The notes under the pieces are model-generated. The model was not told where the DNA came from. It worked only from the letters and a program-made list of their open reading frames with translations, and did not search any database. Both the position numbers and the translations under genes were made by a program. A stretch of 64,000 nucleotides of DNA. It comes from Jatrophihabitans sp. (GTDB lineage Bacteria > Actinomycetota > Actinomycetes > Mycobacteriales > Jatrophihabitantaceae). The first letter of the stretch is position 1, and every line of letters starts with the position of its first letter. The stretch lies in the NCBI GenBank assembly GCA_025927835.1, contig JAICKR010000002.1, positions 1-64,000 of the forward strand. The letters run 5' to 3'. Shown piece after piece: positions 25,727 to 34,516 of this stretch.

Positions 25727-27097
25727 ATGAGCATCGACCTTCGCCTGCGTGGCGGCACCGTAACGACGCCCGGCGGTGCGGTCGAGGCCGACGTGCTCGT
25801 CGACGACGGCCGCATCGTCGGCCTGGTCAGCGCGAGCGTGCCGGCCGAGGCCGCGCAGACCGTCGACGTGTCCGGCAAGCAGGTGTTGCCCGGCATGATC
25901 GACGTCCACGTGCACACCCGCGAACCCGGCTACGAACACAAGGAAGACATCTTCACGACCTCGCAGCAGGCGGCGGTCGGCGGCGTCACAACCATCTTCG
26001 GGATGCCGAACCTCAGGCCACCGACGACTACCGCCGCGACGCTGGACGACGTGCTCGCCCGCTACGCCGCCACCTCGCTCGTCGACTACAACCACAACCC
26101 GGCCGCCACGCAGAGCGGCGAGATCAAGGCGATGGCCGAGCGCGGCGTGCGCGCTTACAAGGTCTACATGGTCGTCGACACCGGCCGCGACTACCCGCAC
26201 CCGGCGGGCACCGGCATGCACGACCACGGTGACCTGCTGCGCATGATGGACGAGATCGCGGCCACCGGGCTGCGCTTCATCATCCATCCGCACGACCAGG
26301 CGCTGATGGACTACATCGAGAAGCAGTACTGGGACCGTGGCGAGAACACCCCGCAGGGTTACGCGCAGGCCTACGCCGAGCGCAACGGCGTCATCTGGGA
26401 CACCGCGATCGACGTCATCCTCCGGCTCGCCGAGGCCTCCGGCTGCCCGATCCACATCGCGCACATGCAGACCAAGCGCTCCATCGACGCGGTGCGCCGG
26501 GCCAAGGCCCGCGGGCTGGACGTGACGTGCGAGGTCAACCACTGGGCGCCGTTCCTGTCCACCTGGAACGACGTCGAGACGCTCGGCCCCTACGCGCTGT
26601 CGTACTGGGTGCCGGACGAGGGTCGCGCGGCGATCTGGGAAGGCATGCGCGACGGCACGATCGACATGGTGTCCTCCGATCACGCGCCGCACACGCGCGA
26701 GGAGAAGGAGGTCGGCTGGACGAAGATGTGGAGCGCGCACACCGGCACGCCGGGCATCCAGTACTACTACCCGCTGCTGCTCGACGCTGTCGTGCGCGGC
26801 GAGCTCACCCTGCAGCGGGTGAGCGAGCTGGTGGCGCTCAGCCCGGCCGACAAGTTCGGTCTCGCCGCGAAGAAGGGCGCGATCGCCGTCGGCCTGGACG
26901 CCGACCTCGTCGTCGCTGACCTCGACACGACGTGGACGATCACGAACGACGGGGTGCTGTCGCGCTGCGGCTGGACGCCGTACGACGGGCGCACGATCGG
27001 CGCGAACATCGAGCGCACCTACGTGCGCGGGGTGCCGGTGTTCGAGAACGACAAGGTCGTCGGCCAGCCCGGGCACGCGAAGCTGGCGGTCGCCTGA
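25727..27097 (+). CDS. Dihydroorotase/hydantoinase-type cyclic amidohydrolase
   Basis: A 456-residue binuclear-metal amidohydrolase. Metal motif DVHVHTREPG is near residue 58, the bridging-lysine region YKVYM near 145, single histidines in HPHD and HIAHMQTK, and the last ligand in SSDHAPH near 323. It belongs with dihydroorotases, allantoinases and dihydropyrimidinases, which open cyclic imides, ureides or lactams. It overlaps the FGD gene as TGATG. There are no pyrimidine-synthesis genes nearby, so a catabolic ring-opening step is more likely than pyrC. Confidence 0.87.
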   Translation: MSIDLRLRGGTVTTPGGAVEADVLVDDGRIVGLVSASVPAEAAQTVDVSGKQVLPGMIDVHVHTREPGYEHKEDIFTTSQQAAVGGVTTIFGMPNLRPPTTTAATLDDVLARYAATSLVDYNHNPAATQSGEIKAMAERGVRAYKVYMVVDTGRDYPHPAGTGMHDHGDLLRMMDEIAATGLRFIIHPHDQALMDYIEKQYWDRGENTPQGYAQAYAERNGVIWDTAIDVILRLAEASGCPIHIAHMQTKRSIDAVRRAKARGLDVTCEVNHWAPFLSTWNDVETLGPYALSYWVPDEGRAAIWEGMRDGTIDMVSSDHAPHTREEKEVGWTKMWSAHTGTPGIQYYYPLLLDAVVRGELTLQRVSELVALSPADKFGLAAKKGAIAVGLDADLVVADLDTTWTITNDGVLSRCGWTPYDGRTIGANIERTYVRGVPVFENDKVVGQPGHAKLAVA

Positions 27098-28113
27098 TGC
27101 CGGCTGCGCGCCCGATCCGGTTCGGCTACAAGGCGTCCGCCGAGCAGTTCGGCCCACGGGAGTTGCTCGACTACTCCGTGCTCGCCGAGCAGAGCGGCTT
27201 CGACTCCGTCTTCGTCAGCGACCACCTGCAGCCGTGGCGGCACGACGGCGGGCACGCGCCGGCCGCGCTGCCCTGGCTCGGCGCGCTCGCGGCCAGCACC
27301 GAGCGCGTGACGATCGGCACCAGCGTGCTCACCCCGACGTTCCGCTACCACCCGGCGCTGGTCGCGCAGGCCTTCGCGACGCTGGGCTGCCTGTACCCGG
27401 GCCGGATCGTGCTCGGCATCGGCTCCGGGGAGTCGATGAACGAGGCGCCGCTGGGCATCCAGTGGCCGGAGCCCAAGGAGCGCTTCGCCCGGCTCCGCGA
27501 GGCGATCGACCTCATCGAGCTGCTCTGGGCCAAGGAGCGCGTCGACTTCGAGGGCACCTACTACCGCACCGACTGCGCGACGATCTACGACCGCCCGGAG
27601 GTCCCGGTGCCGATCTATATCGCGGGCTCCGGCCCGGCCGCGACCCGGCTGGCCGGGCGGCGCGGCGCGGGATTCATCACGACCAGCGGCAAGGCCCCGA
27701 CGCTCTACACCGACGTGCTGCTGCCCGCCGTGCGCGAGGGGCTCGCCAAGAGCGGGCGCGCCGAGAGCGAGCTCGACCTGCTCATCGAGGTCAAGGTGTC
27801 CTTCGACCCGGACCACGCGCGCGCGATGGACGACACCCGTTTCTGGGGCGCGCTCGCGCTGTCGCCGGAGGAGAAGACCGGCGTCGAGGACCCGGTGGAG
27901 ATGCAACGCCTGGCCGACGCGCTCCCGGTCGAGCGCACCGCCAGCCGGTTTATCGTCTCGACCGACGTCGAGGAGCACGTCGCCGCGATCCGGCGCTACC
28001 TGGATCTCGGGTTCACCCATCTCGTCTTCCACGCACCCGGCCCGGACCAGGCCGCCTTCCTTCGCCGTTACGGCGAGGAAGTGCTGCCCCGACTGCGGGC
28101 GGCCGGAGCCTGA
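27097..28113 (+). CDS. fgd: F420-dependent glucose-6-phosphate dehydrogenase
   Basis: A 338-residue LLM-fold enzyme strongly resembling mycobacterial FGD1. Shared blocks are GYKASAEQF, VSDHLQPWRHDGGHAP, TSVLTPTFRYHPA, FATLGCLYPGR, RVDFEGTYYR and HLVFHAPG. It oxidises glucose 6-phosphate and reduces F420. ATG 27097 overlaps the amidohydrolase stop. Placed in a cluster with several LLM enzymes, it probably supplies F420H2 to one or more of them. A related F420-dependent dehydrogenase with another substrate cannot be fully excluded. Confidence 0.8.
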   Translation: MPAARPIRFGYKASAEQFGPRELLDYSVLAEQSGFDSVFVSDHLQPWRHDGGHAPAALPWLGALAASTERVTIGTSVLTPTFRYHPALVAQAFATLGCLYPGRIVLGIGSGESMNEAPLGIQWPEPKERFARLREAIDLIELLWAKERVDFEGTYYRTDCATIYDRPEVPVPIYIAGSGPAATRLAGRRGAGFITTSGKAPTLYTDVLLPAVREGLAKSGRAESELDLLIEVKVSFDPDHARAMDDTRFWGALALSPEEKTGVEDPVEMQRLADALPVERTASRFIVSTDVEEHVAAIRRYLDLGFTHLVFHAPGPDQAAFLRRYGEEVLPRLRAAGA

Positions 28114-28139
28114 CCCCCTTCGTCGGTAGGAGCACGTTC

Positions 28140-29090
28140 GTGAAGGATCGCACCGCGCTGGTCGCCGTCTCCGCAGCGATGTGGGGGCTGGACGGGCTGT
28201 TGCGCAAGCCGCTGGCCACCGCGCTCGCACCGGCGACGGTCGTGCTCTGGGAACACCTCATCGTCGTGCTGCTGATCGCCCCCACCCTGCCCGTCGCGTT
28301 CCGGGCGTACTGGCGGTGCGGCTGGCGCGACCGTCTCGCGATCGCGGCCGTCGGCATCGGCTCCTCGGCGGTGGCGACGGCGCTGTTCACGAAGGCGTTC
28401 CAGGTCGCGGCGAGAACGGGCGACTTCGTCGGCCCGCTGGTCATGCAGAAGACGCAGCCGCTGTTCGCGGTGTGCTTCGCCGCGGTCGTGCTGCGTGAGC
28501 GGGTCCGGCCCGGCTTCGCCTGGTTCGCGCTCCCGGCGCTGGCCGGTTCGTGGCTGCTCGCGTTCCCGCATCCGTTCGAGGTGCGCATGGCGGCGTTCAC
28601 CGTTGCCGCGCTCTCGCTCGGTGCGGCCGCGCTGTGGGGCGCCGGGACCGTGCTGGGCCGGCTGGTCAGCCCGGCCATCGGCCCGCGCGAGCTCACCGGC
28701 ATGCGCTACGCCTGGGGCCTCGTCGCGGCCGCGTTGATCGTCAGCGTGCAGCACGACAGCTGGGCCCCCGGCGGCGGCAACCTGCTGGGCCTGTTGCTGC
28801 TCGCGCTGGTGCCTGGGCTGATCTCGCTGAACCTGTACTACCGGGCGCTGCGCAGCACGCCGGCGACGCGGGCGACCTTCGCCGAGCTCGCCTTCCCGGC
28901 GACCGCCGCGATCGTCGGCGTGCTGTTCCTCGGCAGCTCACTGTCGAACACGCAGTGGCTCGGCTTCGCGATCGTCGTCGTCGCGATCACCGCGCTGAGC
29001 CTGCGCGAGCACGCCGCGGACCCGGTGGTCCTCGCCGACGAGCCGCCACTACCGGAGGCGGCTTCGCACACCGTGCCGGCCCGGCCGTGA
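28140..29090 (+). CDS. EamA/DMT-family membrane transporter
   Basis: A 316-residue protein with ten hydrophobic segments in two EamA repeats, the second starting near residue 150. A short hydrophilic C-terminal tail of about 30 residues follows. GTG 28140 has AGGAG 8 nt upstream. It follows FGD by 26 bp and is the last gene of the operon starting at 24703; the next gene converges with a 7-bp gap. DMT proteins often export metabolites, here perhaps a toxic intermediate. Confidence 0.85.
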   Translation: MKDRTALVAVSAAMWGLDGLLRKPLATALAPATVVLWEHLIVVLLIAPTLPVAFRAYWRCGWRDRLAIAAVGIGSSAVATALFTKAFQVAARTGDFVGPLVMQKTQPLFAVCFAAVVLRERVRPGFAWFALPALAGSWLLAFPHPFEVRMAAFTVAALSLGAAALWGAGTVLGRLVSPAIGPRELTGMRYAWGLVAAALIVSVQHDSWAPGGGNLLGLLLLALVPGLISLNLYYRALRSTPATRATFAELAFPATAAIVGVLFLGSSLSNTQWLGFAIVVVAITALSLREHAADPVVLADEPPLPEAASHTVPARP

Positions 29091-29097
29091 CGCGGCG

Positions 29098-30126
29098 CTA
29101 GCCCTCGCGGGCGGGCGCCGTCTCGTCCGGCCACCCGGTCGCCAGCTCGATCGTGGCGCCGAGATCGAGTTCGGCGGCGCGCTGCGCGATGCCCTGCGAG
29201 ACCGACAGGTACTCACCGGACGTGCCGCCGGACAGGAAGATCGTGACCTCGTCCGCGCTCTCGCGCCCCGCGCAGCGGCCGGTGAGGACCTCCCCGATCG
29301 AGCCGAGAACGGACAGCTGCGTGCCCGGCTCGAGCGACTGCGGGATCAGCAGCTCACCGTCCTCGGTGGTGGCTCGCTCGACGAGGTCGGCATAGAGTCG
29401 CGCGCCGGTCATGGTCCGGGTGTCGAGCTCGCGCCGGTCCGCATAGTGCTGGCCGATGGCATTGATGTGCGTGCCCGGCCGCACGGCGGCGCCGTCGAAC
29501 ACCGGCGCGCGCGAGTTCGTCGCGGTGCACAACACGTCGGCGCGTTCGACGACGGCCTCGGCACTGGGCAGGGGAGTCATCGTGATGCCGTACTGCGCCT
29601 GCATGTCCGCGGCGAACGACGTCCGGCGCGCCTCGTCCCTGCCGTAGCAGAACCCCTCGGTGTACGAGCCGGCCGCGGCGTGTGCGGCAACCTGCGCGCG
29701 GGCCTGCCGGCCGGTGCCGATGATGCCCAGGGTGCGGGCGTTCTGACGCGCCAGGGCGCGCGTCGCGACGGCACCGCTGGCACCGGTGCGCGCCCAGCTC
29801 AACCAGCCGGATTCGATCACCGCCTCGAGACCGCCGTCCTCGAGCCGGAAGAGCATCATCACCTTCTGTGGCACGTCCTGCCCGCGGTTGCCGCCGGTGT
29901 AGATGTAGGCGCCGACGCTCGAGCCGCCCGTCCAGATACCCGGGCACACGTGCAGCAACGTCTTCGTGCCAGGCGCGTCGACATGCATGCGCGGCTTCTC
30001 GACGAGGGACCCGTCCGCCGCGGCGCGGTAACCGTCGGCCACCATCTCGACGACGTCGCCGACCGTGAAGTTCTCGGCCAGGCACGCGCTGGTGAGTACC
30101 CGGACCGAACTCGAACCGACGGGCAT
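29098..30126 (-). CDS. Ornithine cyclodeaminase/mu-crystallin family protein
   Basis: A 342-residue NAD(P)-binding protein of the OCD/alanine dehydrogenase/ketimine reductase family. The Rossmann motif LGIIGTGRQARAQVAAH is near residue 134, the family lysine is in EKPRMHV near 43, and PLPSAEAVVERADVLCTAT follows near 190. ATG 30126 has GGAGGA 4 nt upstream. The frame stays open to 31902, but that part is antisense to the ThDP gene. Family members interconvert amino or imino acids and cyclic imines, which would suit release or recycling of ammonia from an N-heterocycle. It is divergent from the ThDP gene across operator site 7. Confidence 0.87.
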   Translation of the reverse strand: MPVGSSSVRVLTSACLAENFTVGDVVEMVADGYRAAADGSLVEKPRMHVDAPGTKTLLHVCPGIWTGGSSVGAYIYTGGNRGQDVPQKVMMLFRLEDGGLEAVIESGWLSWARTGASGAVATRALARQNARTLGIIGTGRQARAQVAAHAAAGSYTEGFCYGRDEARRTSFAADMQAQYGITMTPLPSAEAVVERADVLCTATNSRAPVFDGAAVRPGTHINAIGQHYADRRELDTRTMTGARLYADLVERATTEDGELLIPQSLEPGTQLSVLGSIGEVLTGRCAGRESADEVTIFLSGGTSGEYLSVSQGIAQRAAELDLGATIELATGWPDETAPAREG

Positions 30127-30184
30127 GGGTCCTCCGGAGGGGCGTTGACAGCGCGCCGACGGCTCTGCGACAGTCAGCCTTAAT

Positions 30185-30201
30185 TTGAATCCAGAATACC
30201 A
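30185..30201. promoter_or_regulatory. Predicted GntR/FCD operator, site 7
   Basis: TTGAATCC-A-GAATACCA lies between the divergent cyclodeaminase-like and ThDP genes, 15 nt before the ThDP start at 30217. AT-rich TTAATTT next to it may belong to the -10 region. I could not assign a clear -35 box. Confidence 0.7.
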
Positions 30202-30216
30202 ATACCGGGTGGCCTC

Positions 30217-31956
30217 ATGCATGCCGAACGCAAGCCTGCCTACGGGTCGGACCTGATGGCGGATGCGATCGCCGAGCTCGGTGTCGAGTACATCAGCCTG
30301 AACCCGGGCGCCACCTTCCGCGGCCTGCACGACTCGCTGGTCAACTATCTCGACCAGGGCGTCCAGCTCATCGAGTGCCCGCACGAGAAGATCGCGGTAG
30401 GCCTCGCGCACGGTTACGCGAAGGCCAGCGGCAAGCCGATGGCGGTGCTGCTGCACGACCTCGTCGGGCTGCTGCACGGCGCGATGGGCGTCTACTACGC
30501 GTTCTCCGACCGGGCGCCGGTGTTCGTCTTCGGCGGCTCGGGACCGGCCGCGCACGAGCGGCGCCGCGCGTACATCGACTGGGTGCACTCGGCCAACACG
30601 CAAGGCGGTGCAGTGCGCGGGTACACGAAGTGGGACTACGAGCCCACCTCGCTGGCCTCCGTACCCGGCGTGATCGCCCGCGCCGCGCGCATCGCGCTCA
30701 CCGAACCGCAGGGTCCGGTCTACGTCGCGCTGGATGCGGCGCTGCAAGAGGACCCGGTGCCCGACGCGTCCCTGCGGCCGGTCCCGCACCAGCTGCCGAC
30801 ACGCATCGCACCCGACCCGGCGGCGCTGGCCGATGCCGCCGACCGGCTCGTCGCAGCGCAGCGCCCGATGATCGTCGTCGGGTTCGCCGGCCGCGACCCG
30901 GCCGCGTTCGGCCAGCTCACCGAACTCGCCGAACTGCTCGGTGCGGGCGTGGTGGACACCTTCGCCCGGCTCAACTTCCCCTCCGCGCACCCGCTCGCCG
31001 CGCACGGCACCGACTGCCTCGACGAGGCCGACTGCGTCCTGCTCGTCGACCTGAAGGACTCCGAGAAGGCGCTGAGCACGGTCGAACCCACCACCCGGGA
31101 GACCCGCTCCCGGCTGGCCGGCGACTGCACGGTCATCGACCTGGGCTTCGGCGACCTCGAGATCTCCGCGTGGAGCGACGACCGCGGCGCGCCGCGCCAG
31201 GCCGACGTGCTGCTCACCGCGGACACGGTGCTGGCGCTGCCGCAACTCGTCGCGGCCTGTCGCCGCCGGCTCGGTGAATCGGGCCCCGACGCGCACAACG
31301 CCGCCTGGCGCGAGCAGGTGAGCACCGCGCGTGCGGCGGTGCGGCGTCGCTGGGCGGCCAAGGCGGACGAGCTGCGCGACGCCGTGCCGATCTCGCCGGC
31401 GCGGCTGGCCGCCGACGTGTGGTCGGTGATCCGCGAACACGATTGGGTGCTGACGGCCAACACCGCCGAGGAGTGGGCGCTGCGGCTCTGGGACTTCGAC
31501 CGGCCCTACTGCTACCCCGGGCGCCAGCTCGGCACCGCTACCCAGATCGGCATGTCGCTCGGCGTCGCGCTCGCGCACAAGGGGACCGGGCGGCTCGTCG
31601 TCGACCTGCAACCGGACGGCGACCTGATGTTCGACGCCGGCGCGCTGTGGGTGGCGTCCTACTACGAACTGCCGCTGCTGGTCGTGATGGTGAACAACCG
31701 CGCGTACTACAACGACTGGCACCACCAGGAGCTGATTGCGCGGGACCGCGGCACCGATGTCGAGAAGGCCTACCTCGGCATGGAGATCGACAATCCGGCC
31801 CCCGACTTCGCCGCCCTCGCGGCTTCCTTCTCGTGGTACGCGGAGGGACCGATCATCGATCCCGACGCAATCGAACCTGCCGTGCGCCGCGCGGCTCAGC
31901 ACGTTCTGTCCACCGGTGGTCCGGCGCTCGTCGATGTCGTGACGGCACGCCGGTGA
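30217..31956 (+). CDS. Thiamine-diphosphate-dependent enzyme (acetolactate synthase-like), second paralogue
   Basis: A 579-residue ThDP enzyme and diverged paralogue of 18512-20257. The catalytic glutamate is in HEKIAVGLAHGYAKAS near residue 54. The cofactor motif PDGDLMFDAG ... VVMVNNRAYYND is near residues 467-497. Start ATG 30217 has only GGGTGG upstream. It heads a five-gene unit with a beta-hydroxyacid dehydrogenase, amidohydrolase, SDR and alpha/beta hydrolase, so its product is probably reduced or carried on differently from that of the first paralogue. Specific reaction unknown. Confidence 0.87.
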   Translation: MHAERKPAYGSDLMADAIAELGVEYISLNPGATFRGLHDSLVNYLDQGVQLIECPHEKIAVGLAHGYAKASGKPMAVLLHDLVGLLHGAMGVYYAFSDRAPVFVFGGSGPAAHERRRAYIDWVHSANTQGGAVRGYTKWDYEPTSLASVPGVIARAARIALTEPQGPVYVALDAALQEDPVPDASLRPVPHQLPTRIAPDPAALADAADRLVAAQRPMIVVGFAGRDPAAFGQLTELAELLGAGVVDTFARLNFPSAHPLAAHGTDCLDEADCVLLVDLKDSEKALSTVEPTTRETRSRLAGDCTVIDLGFGDLEISAWSDDRGAPRQADVLLTADTVLALPQLVAACRRRLGESGPDAHNAAWREQVSTARAAVRRRWAAKADELRDAVPISPARLAADVWSVIREHDWVLTANTAEEWALRLWDFDRPYCYPGRQLGTATQIGMSLGVALAHKGTGRLVVDLQPDGDLMFDAGALWVASYYELPLLVVMVNNRAYYNDWHHQELIARDRGTDVEKAYLGMEIDNPAPDFAALAASFSWYAEGPIIDPDAIEPAVRRAAQHVLSTGGPALVDVVTARR

Positions 31957-31976
31957 CCGGTTGAGGAGGTATGCGG

Positions 31977-32873
31977 ATGAAGGACGGCCGAATAGCGGTG
32001 GTGGGTCTGGGCAAGATGGGCCTGCCCATCGCCGGACATCTCACCGCGTCGGGACAGCCGACCGCCGGGTACGACCCGTCGCCGCAGGCGCAGGCCGCGG
32101 CGCGCGAGCGTGGCGTCGAGGTCCTTGCCGACCTCGCCGAACTCGTGCGCAGCAGCGCGGCCACGCTGATCGTCGTCGGCAACGACGAGCAGGTCGTCGA
32201 CGTGTGCCTGTCCGCGGGCGGGGTGATCGACGCGGCCGCGCCCGGGCACGCGGTGTTCATCTGCAGCACGGTCTCGCCCGAGACGTCGGTCCGGATCGGT
32301 GAGCGCGGCTCGGCCGCCGGGGTGCACGTCCTCGACGCGACGCTCTCGCGCGGTGAGTTCGGCGCGATCGACGGCACGCTGCTGATGATGGGTGCCGGGC
32401 CCGAGGAGGTGCTCGACGAATGGGCGGACACCTTCCGCTGCTTCGCGCCGGACATCGTGCACCTGGGCAGCCTCGGCGCCGGCCAGGTCGGCAAGCTGAC
32501 GAACAACCTGCTCGTCTGGGTGAACCTGGTGGGCAACTACGAGGCACTCCGGCTGGGCATGCGCTTCGGCGTCGACCAGGAGAAGCTGCGGCAGGCGCTG
32601 CTGCTCTCCGGCGGAGACAACCCGATGATGCGCACCTGGCGCCGCCCGCGTCCGATGCCCTGGGCCGAGGACGACATGGCGATCGTGCTGGAGCGTGCCG
32701 ACGCGCTGCGCATCCCGCTGCCGATGGCCGGCCTCGTCCGCGAGCTCGTCAAGGACATCAAGATCCGCAAGCGCGGCTGGGGTACCGATCCGGAGTCCTA
32801 CGAGAGCATGTTCGACTTCGTCGAATGGGTGGAGTCGGCCGCCGCCGCGCCGCGCACGGAGGTGTCGGCATGA
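31977..32873 (+). CDS. NAD(P)-dependent beta-hydroxyacid dehydrogenase (3-hydroxyisobutyrate dehydrogenase family)
   Basis: A 298-residue oxidoreductase. The N-terminal Rossmann motif is VVGLGKMGLPIAGHL, and the family catalytic lysine lies in GQVGKLTNNLL near residue 169. A strong AGGAGGT ends at 31970, which favours ATG 31977 (6-nt gap) over ATG 31971. It follows the ThDP gene by 20 bp and joins the next gene by an ATGA overlap. Likely substrate is a 3-hydroxy acid or tartronate semialdehyde-like product of the ThDP enzyme (glyoxylate carboligase followed by this family is a known pairing), but this is inference. Confidence 0.88.
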   Translation: MKDGRIAVVGLGKMGLPIAGHLTASGQPTAGYDPSPQAQAAARERGVEVLADLAELVRSSAATLIVVGNDEQVVDVCLSAGGVIDAAAPGHAVFICSTVSPETSVRIGERGSAAGVHVLDATLSRGEFGAIDGTLLMMGAGPEEVLDEWADTFRCFAPDIVHLGSLGAGQVGKLTNNLLVWVNLVGNYEALRLGMRFGVDQEKLRQALLLSGGDNPMMRTWRRPRPMPWAEDDMAIVLERADALRIPLPMAGLVRELVKDIKIRKRGWGTDPESYESMFDFVEWVESAAAAPRTEVSA

Positions 32874-34516
32874 CCGCGCGGCTCTACGCGGATCTCGTCC
32901 TGACCGGATGTGGACCCGGCTCCCAGTTGCCGGCGCACGACTCCGGCTCGGCCCTGCGGGCCGTGGCCGTCCGCGACGGCCGGATCGCGCACATCGGCAA
33001 CTACGACGATGCCCGCGAGCTCGTCGGTCCGGACACCCGGGTCTACGACGTCGGCGGCCGCGCGGTTGCGCCGGCGATCACCGACAGCCACACGCACTTC
33101 CATCGCGCCTCGGTGATGGAGGAGATGTATCTCAACTTCGAGCGGCTGCAGCCCCGCTCGATCGAGGACGTGCTGCGCCTGGTGCGCGAGCGCGCCGAGA
33201 CCGTGGCGCCGAACGCGTGGATCCAGGGCGACAGCCTCGAGGCACGCCGGCTCGAGGAACGGCGGCTGCCGACCCGCGAGGAGCTGGACGCTGCGGTGCC
33301 CGGGCGGGCGGTCGTCCTGCGCACCGTCGGGCGGCACGCGCTGTCCGCGAGCAGTGCCGCGCTGGCCGCGGCAGGCATCGACGCCGACACCGTCTCCCCG
33401 CCGGGTGGCCGCATCGAGCGCGACGCGACCGGCGCGCCGAACGGCATCCTGCACGAGCACGGCAAGCTTCGCCTGGACATGACGCGCGGCGACACGGTCA
33501 TCCCACGGCCGGAGCCGAAGGACCGGCAGGCGGCGCTCGAGGTCGGCATGCGCCGTCTGGCCGCGGTCGGCATCGCGACGATCCACGACATCGTCCGTGA
33601 GCCGCGCGAGATCGCGGACTACATCGACCTCGACACGAGCGGCCGGTTGAAGATCCGGATCCGCCTCTATGTCCGCGGCCGCGAGTCGCAGACCCCGCTC
33701 GAATACCTCGCCGGGCTCGGCATGCGGCACGGCTTCGGCAGCGAGCGGCTGCGGCTGGCCGGGGTGAAGCTGAGCATCGACGGCGACACCGCGAACAAGA
33801 ACTCCTCGGTGTACGACGCCTACCCCGGCGAGCCGGACAACTTCGGCCTGCTGCGCCTGACGCAGAGCGAGCTGACCGAGGCCGTCGAGAGCTGCCACCG
33901 CGCGATGCTCCCCGTGGCCATCCACGCGATCGGGCCGCGGGCCGTCGACATGGCACTCGACGCCATCCAGCATGCGCGCGAGGCGGTCCCGCACGCCAAC
34001 CTCGCGCACCGCATCGAGCACGCATTCTTCGCCCAGCGCGGCGAGCGGCTCAAGCGCTTCGCCGAGCTTGCGGTCGTGTGGTCGACTCAGGTCTCGATGC
34101 TCAACTCCTCGGCCGACGGCTGGCGCGCCGCCACCGGCGACGAGTTCCTCGACGGGGTGCTGCCGTTGCGCACTGCGCTCGACCAGGGGGTGGCCGTCCA
34201 GCTCAACAGCGACTACCCGTGCTCACCGCTCGACCCGAGCGTCGGGCTGCGGGCCGCGGCCCAGCGCCGCACGCGCGAGGGCATGGTGTTCGCCCCGGAG
34301 GAGGCGATCACACCGCTCGAGGCGTTCCGGCTGATGACCCAGGCGCCGGCGGTGACGGTGGGGGAGAGCCATCTGGGCGGCACGCTGGCCGTCGGCAAGT
34401 GGGCCGACGTCATCGTCCTGCCCGAGGCGCCCGACGAGCGGCCCGACGTCCCGTTCCAGGTCGACGCCACGTTCACGGGCGGCGAACTCGTCTTCGAGCG
34501 CGGCGGCGAGGCGTGA
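32870..34516 (+). CDS. Amidohydrolase family 3 (YtcJ-like) metal-dependent hydrolase
   Basis: A 548-residue amidohydrolase with the urease-type beta-sandwich at both ends. Metal residues are visible in TDSHTHFH near residue 74, AIHAIG near 349, HRIEHAFF near 381 and NSDYPCSPLDP near 445. ATG 32870 has GGAGG upstream and overlaps the previous stop. Family members hydrolyse N-acyl or cyclic amide bonds with broad range. Substrate unknown. Confidence 0.87.
   Translation: MTARLYADLVLTGCGPGSQLPAHDSGSALRAVAVRDGRIAHIGNYDDARELVGPDTRVYDVGGRAVAPAITDSHTHFHRASVMEEMYLNFERLQPRSIEDVLRLVRERAETVAPNAWIQGDSLEARRLEERRLPTREELDAAVPGRAVVLRTVGRHALSASSAALAAAGIDADTVSPPGGRIERDATGAPNGILHEHGKLRLDMTRGDTVIPRPEPKDRQAALEVGMRRLAAVGIATIHDIVREPREIADYIDLDTSGRLKIRIRLYVRGRESQTPLEYLAGLGMRHGFGSERLRLAGVKLSIDGDTANKNSSVYDAYPGEPDNFGLLRLTQSELTEAVESCHRAMLPVAIHAIGPRAVDMALDAIQHAREAVPHANLAHRIEHAFFAQRGERLKRFAELAVVWSTQVSMLNSSADGWRAATGDEFLDGVLPLRTALDQGVAVQLNSDYPCSPLDPSVGLRAAAQRRTREGMVFAPEEAITPLEAFRLMTQAPAVTVGESHLGGTLAVGKWADVIVLPEAPDERPDVPFQVDATFTGGELVFERGGEA

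Noticed and set aside
25727-27097. pyrC of pyrimidine biosynthesis
   Set aside because: No other pyr gene is nearby, and the gene is embedded in a catabolic operon with FGD and a DMT transporter.
30127-31902. Upstream extension of the ornithine-cyclodeaminase-like gene to 934 residues
   Set aside because: The extension is antisense to the ThDP gene and crosses operator site 7; ATG 30126 has a good ribosome-binding site.
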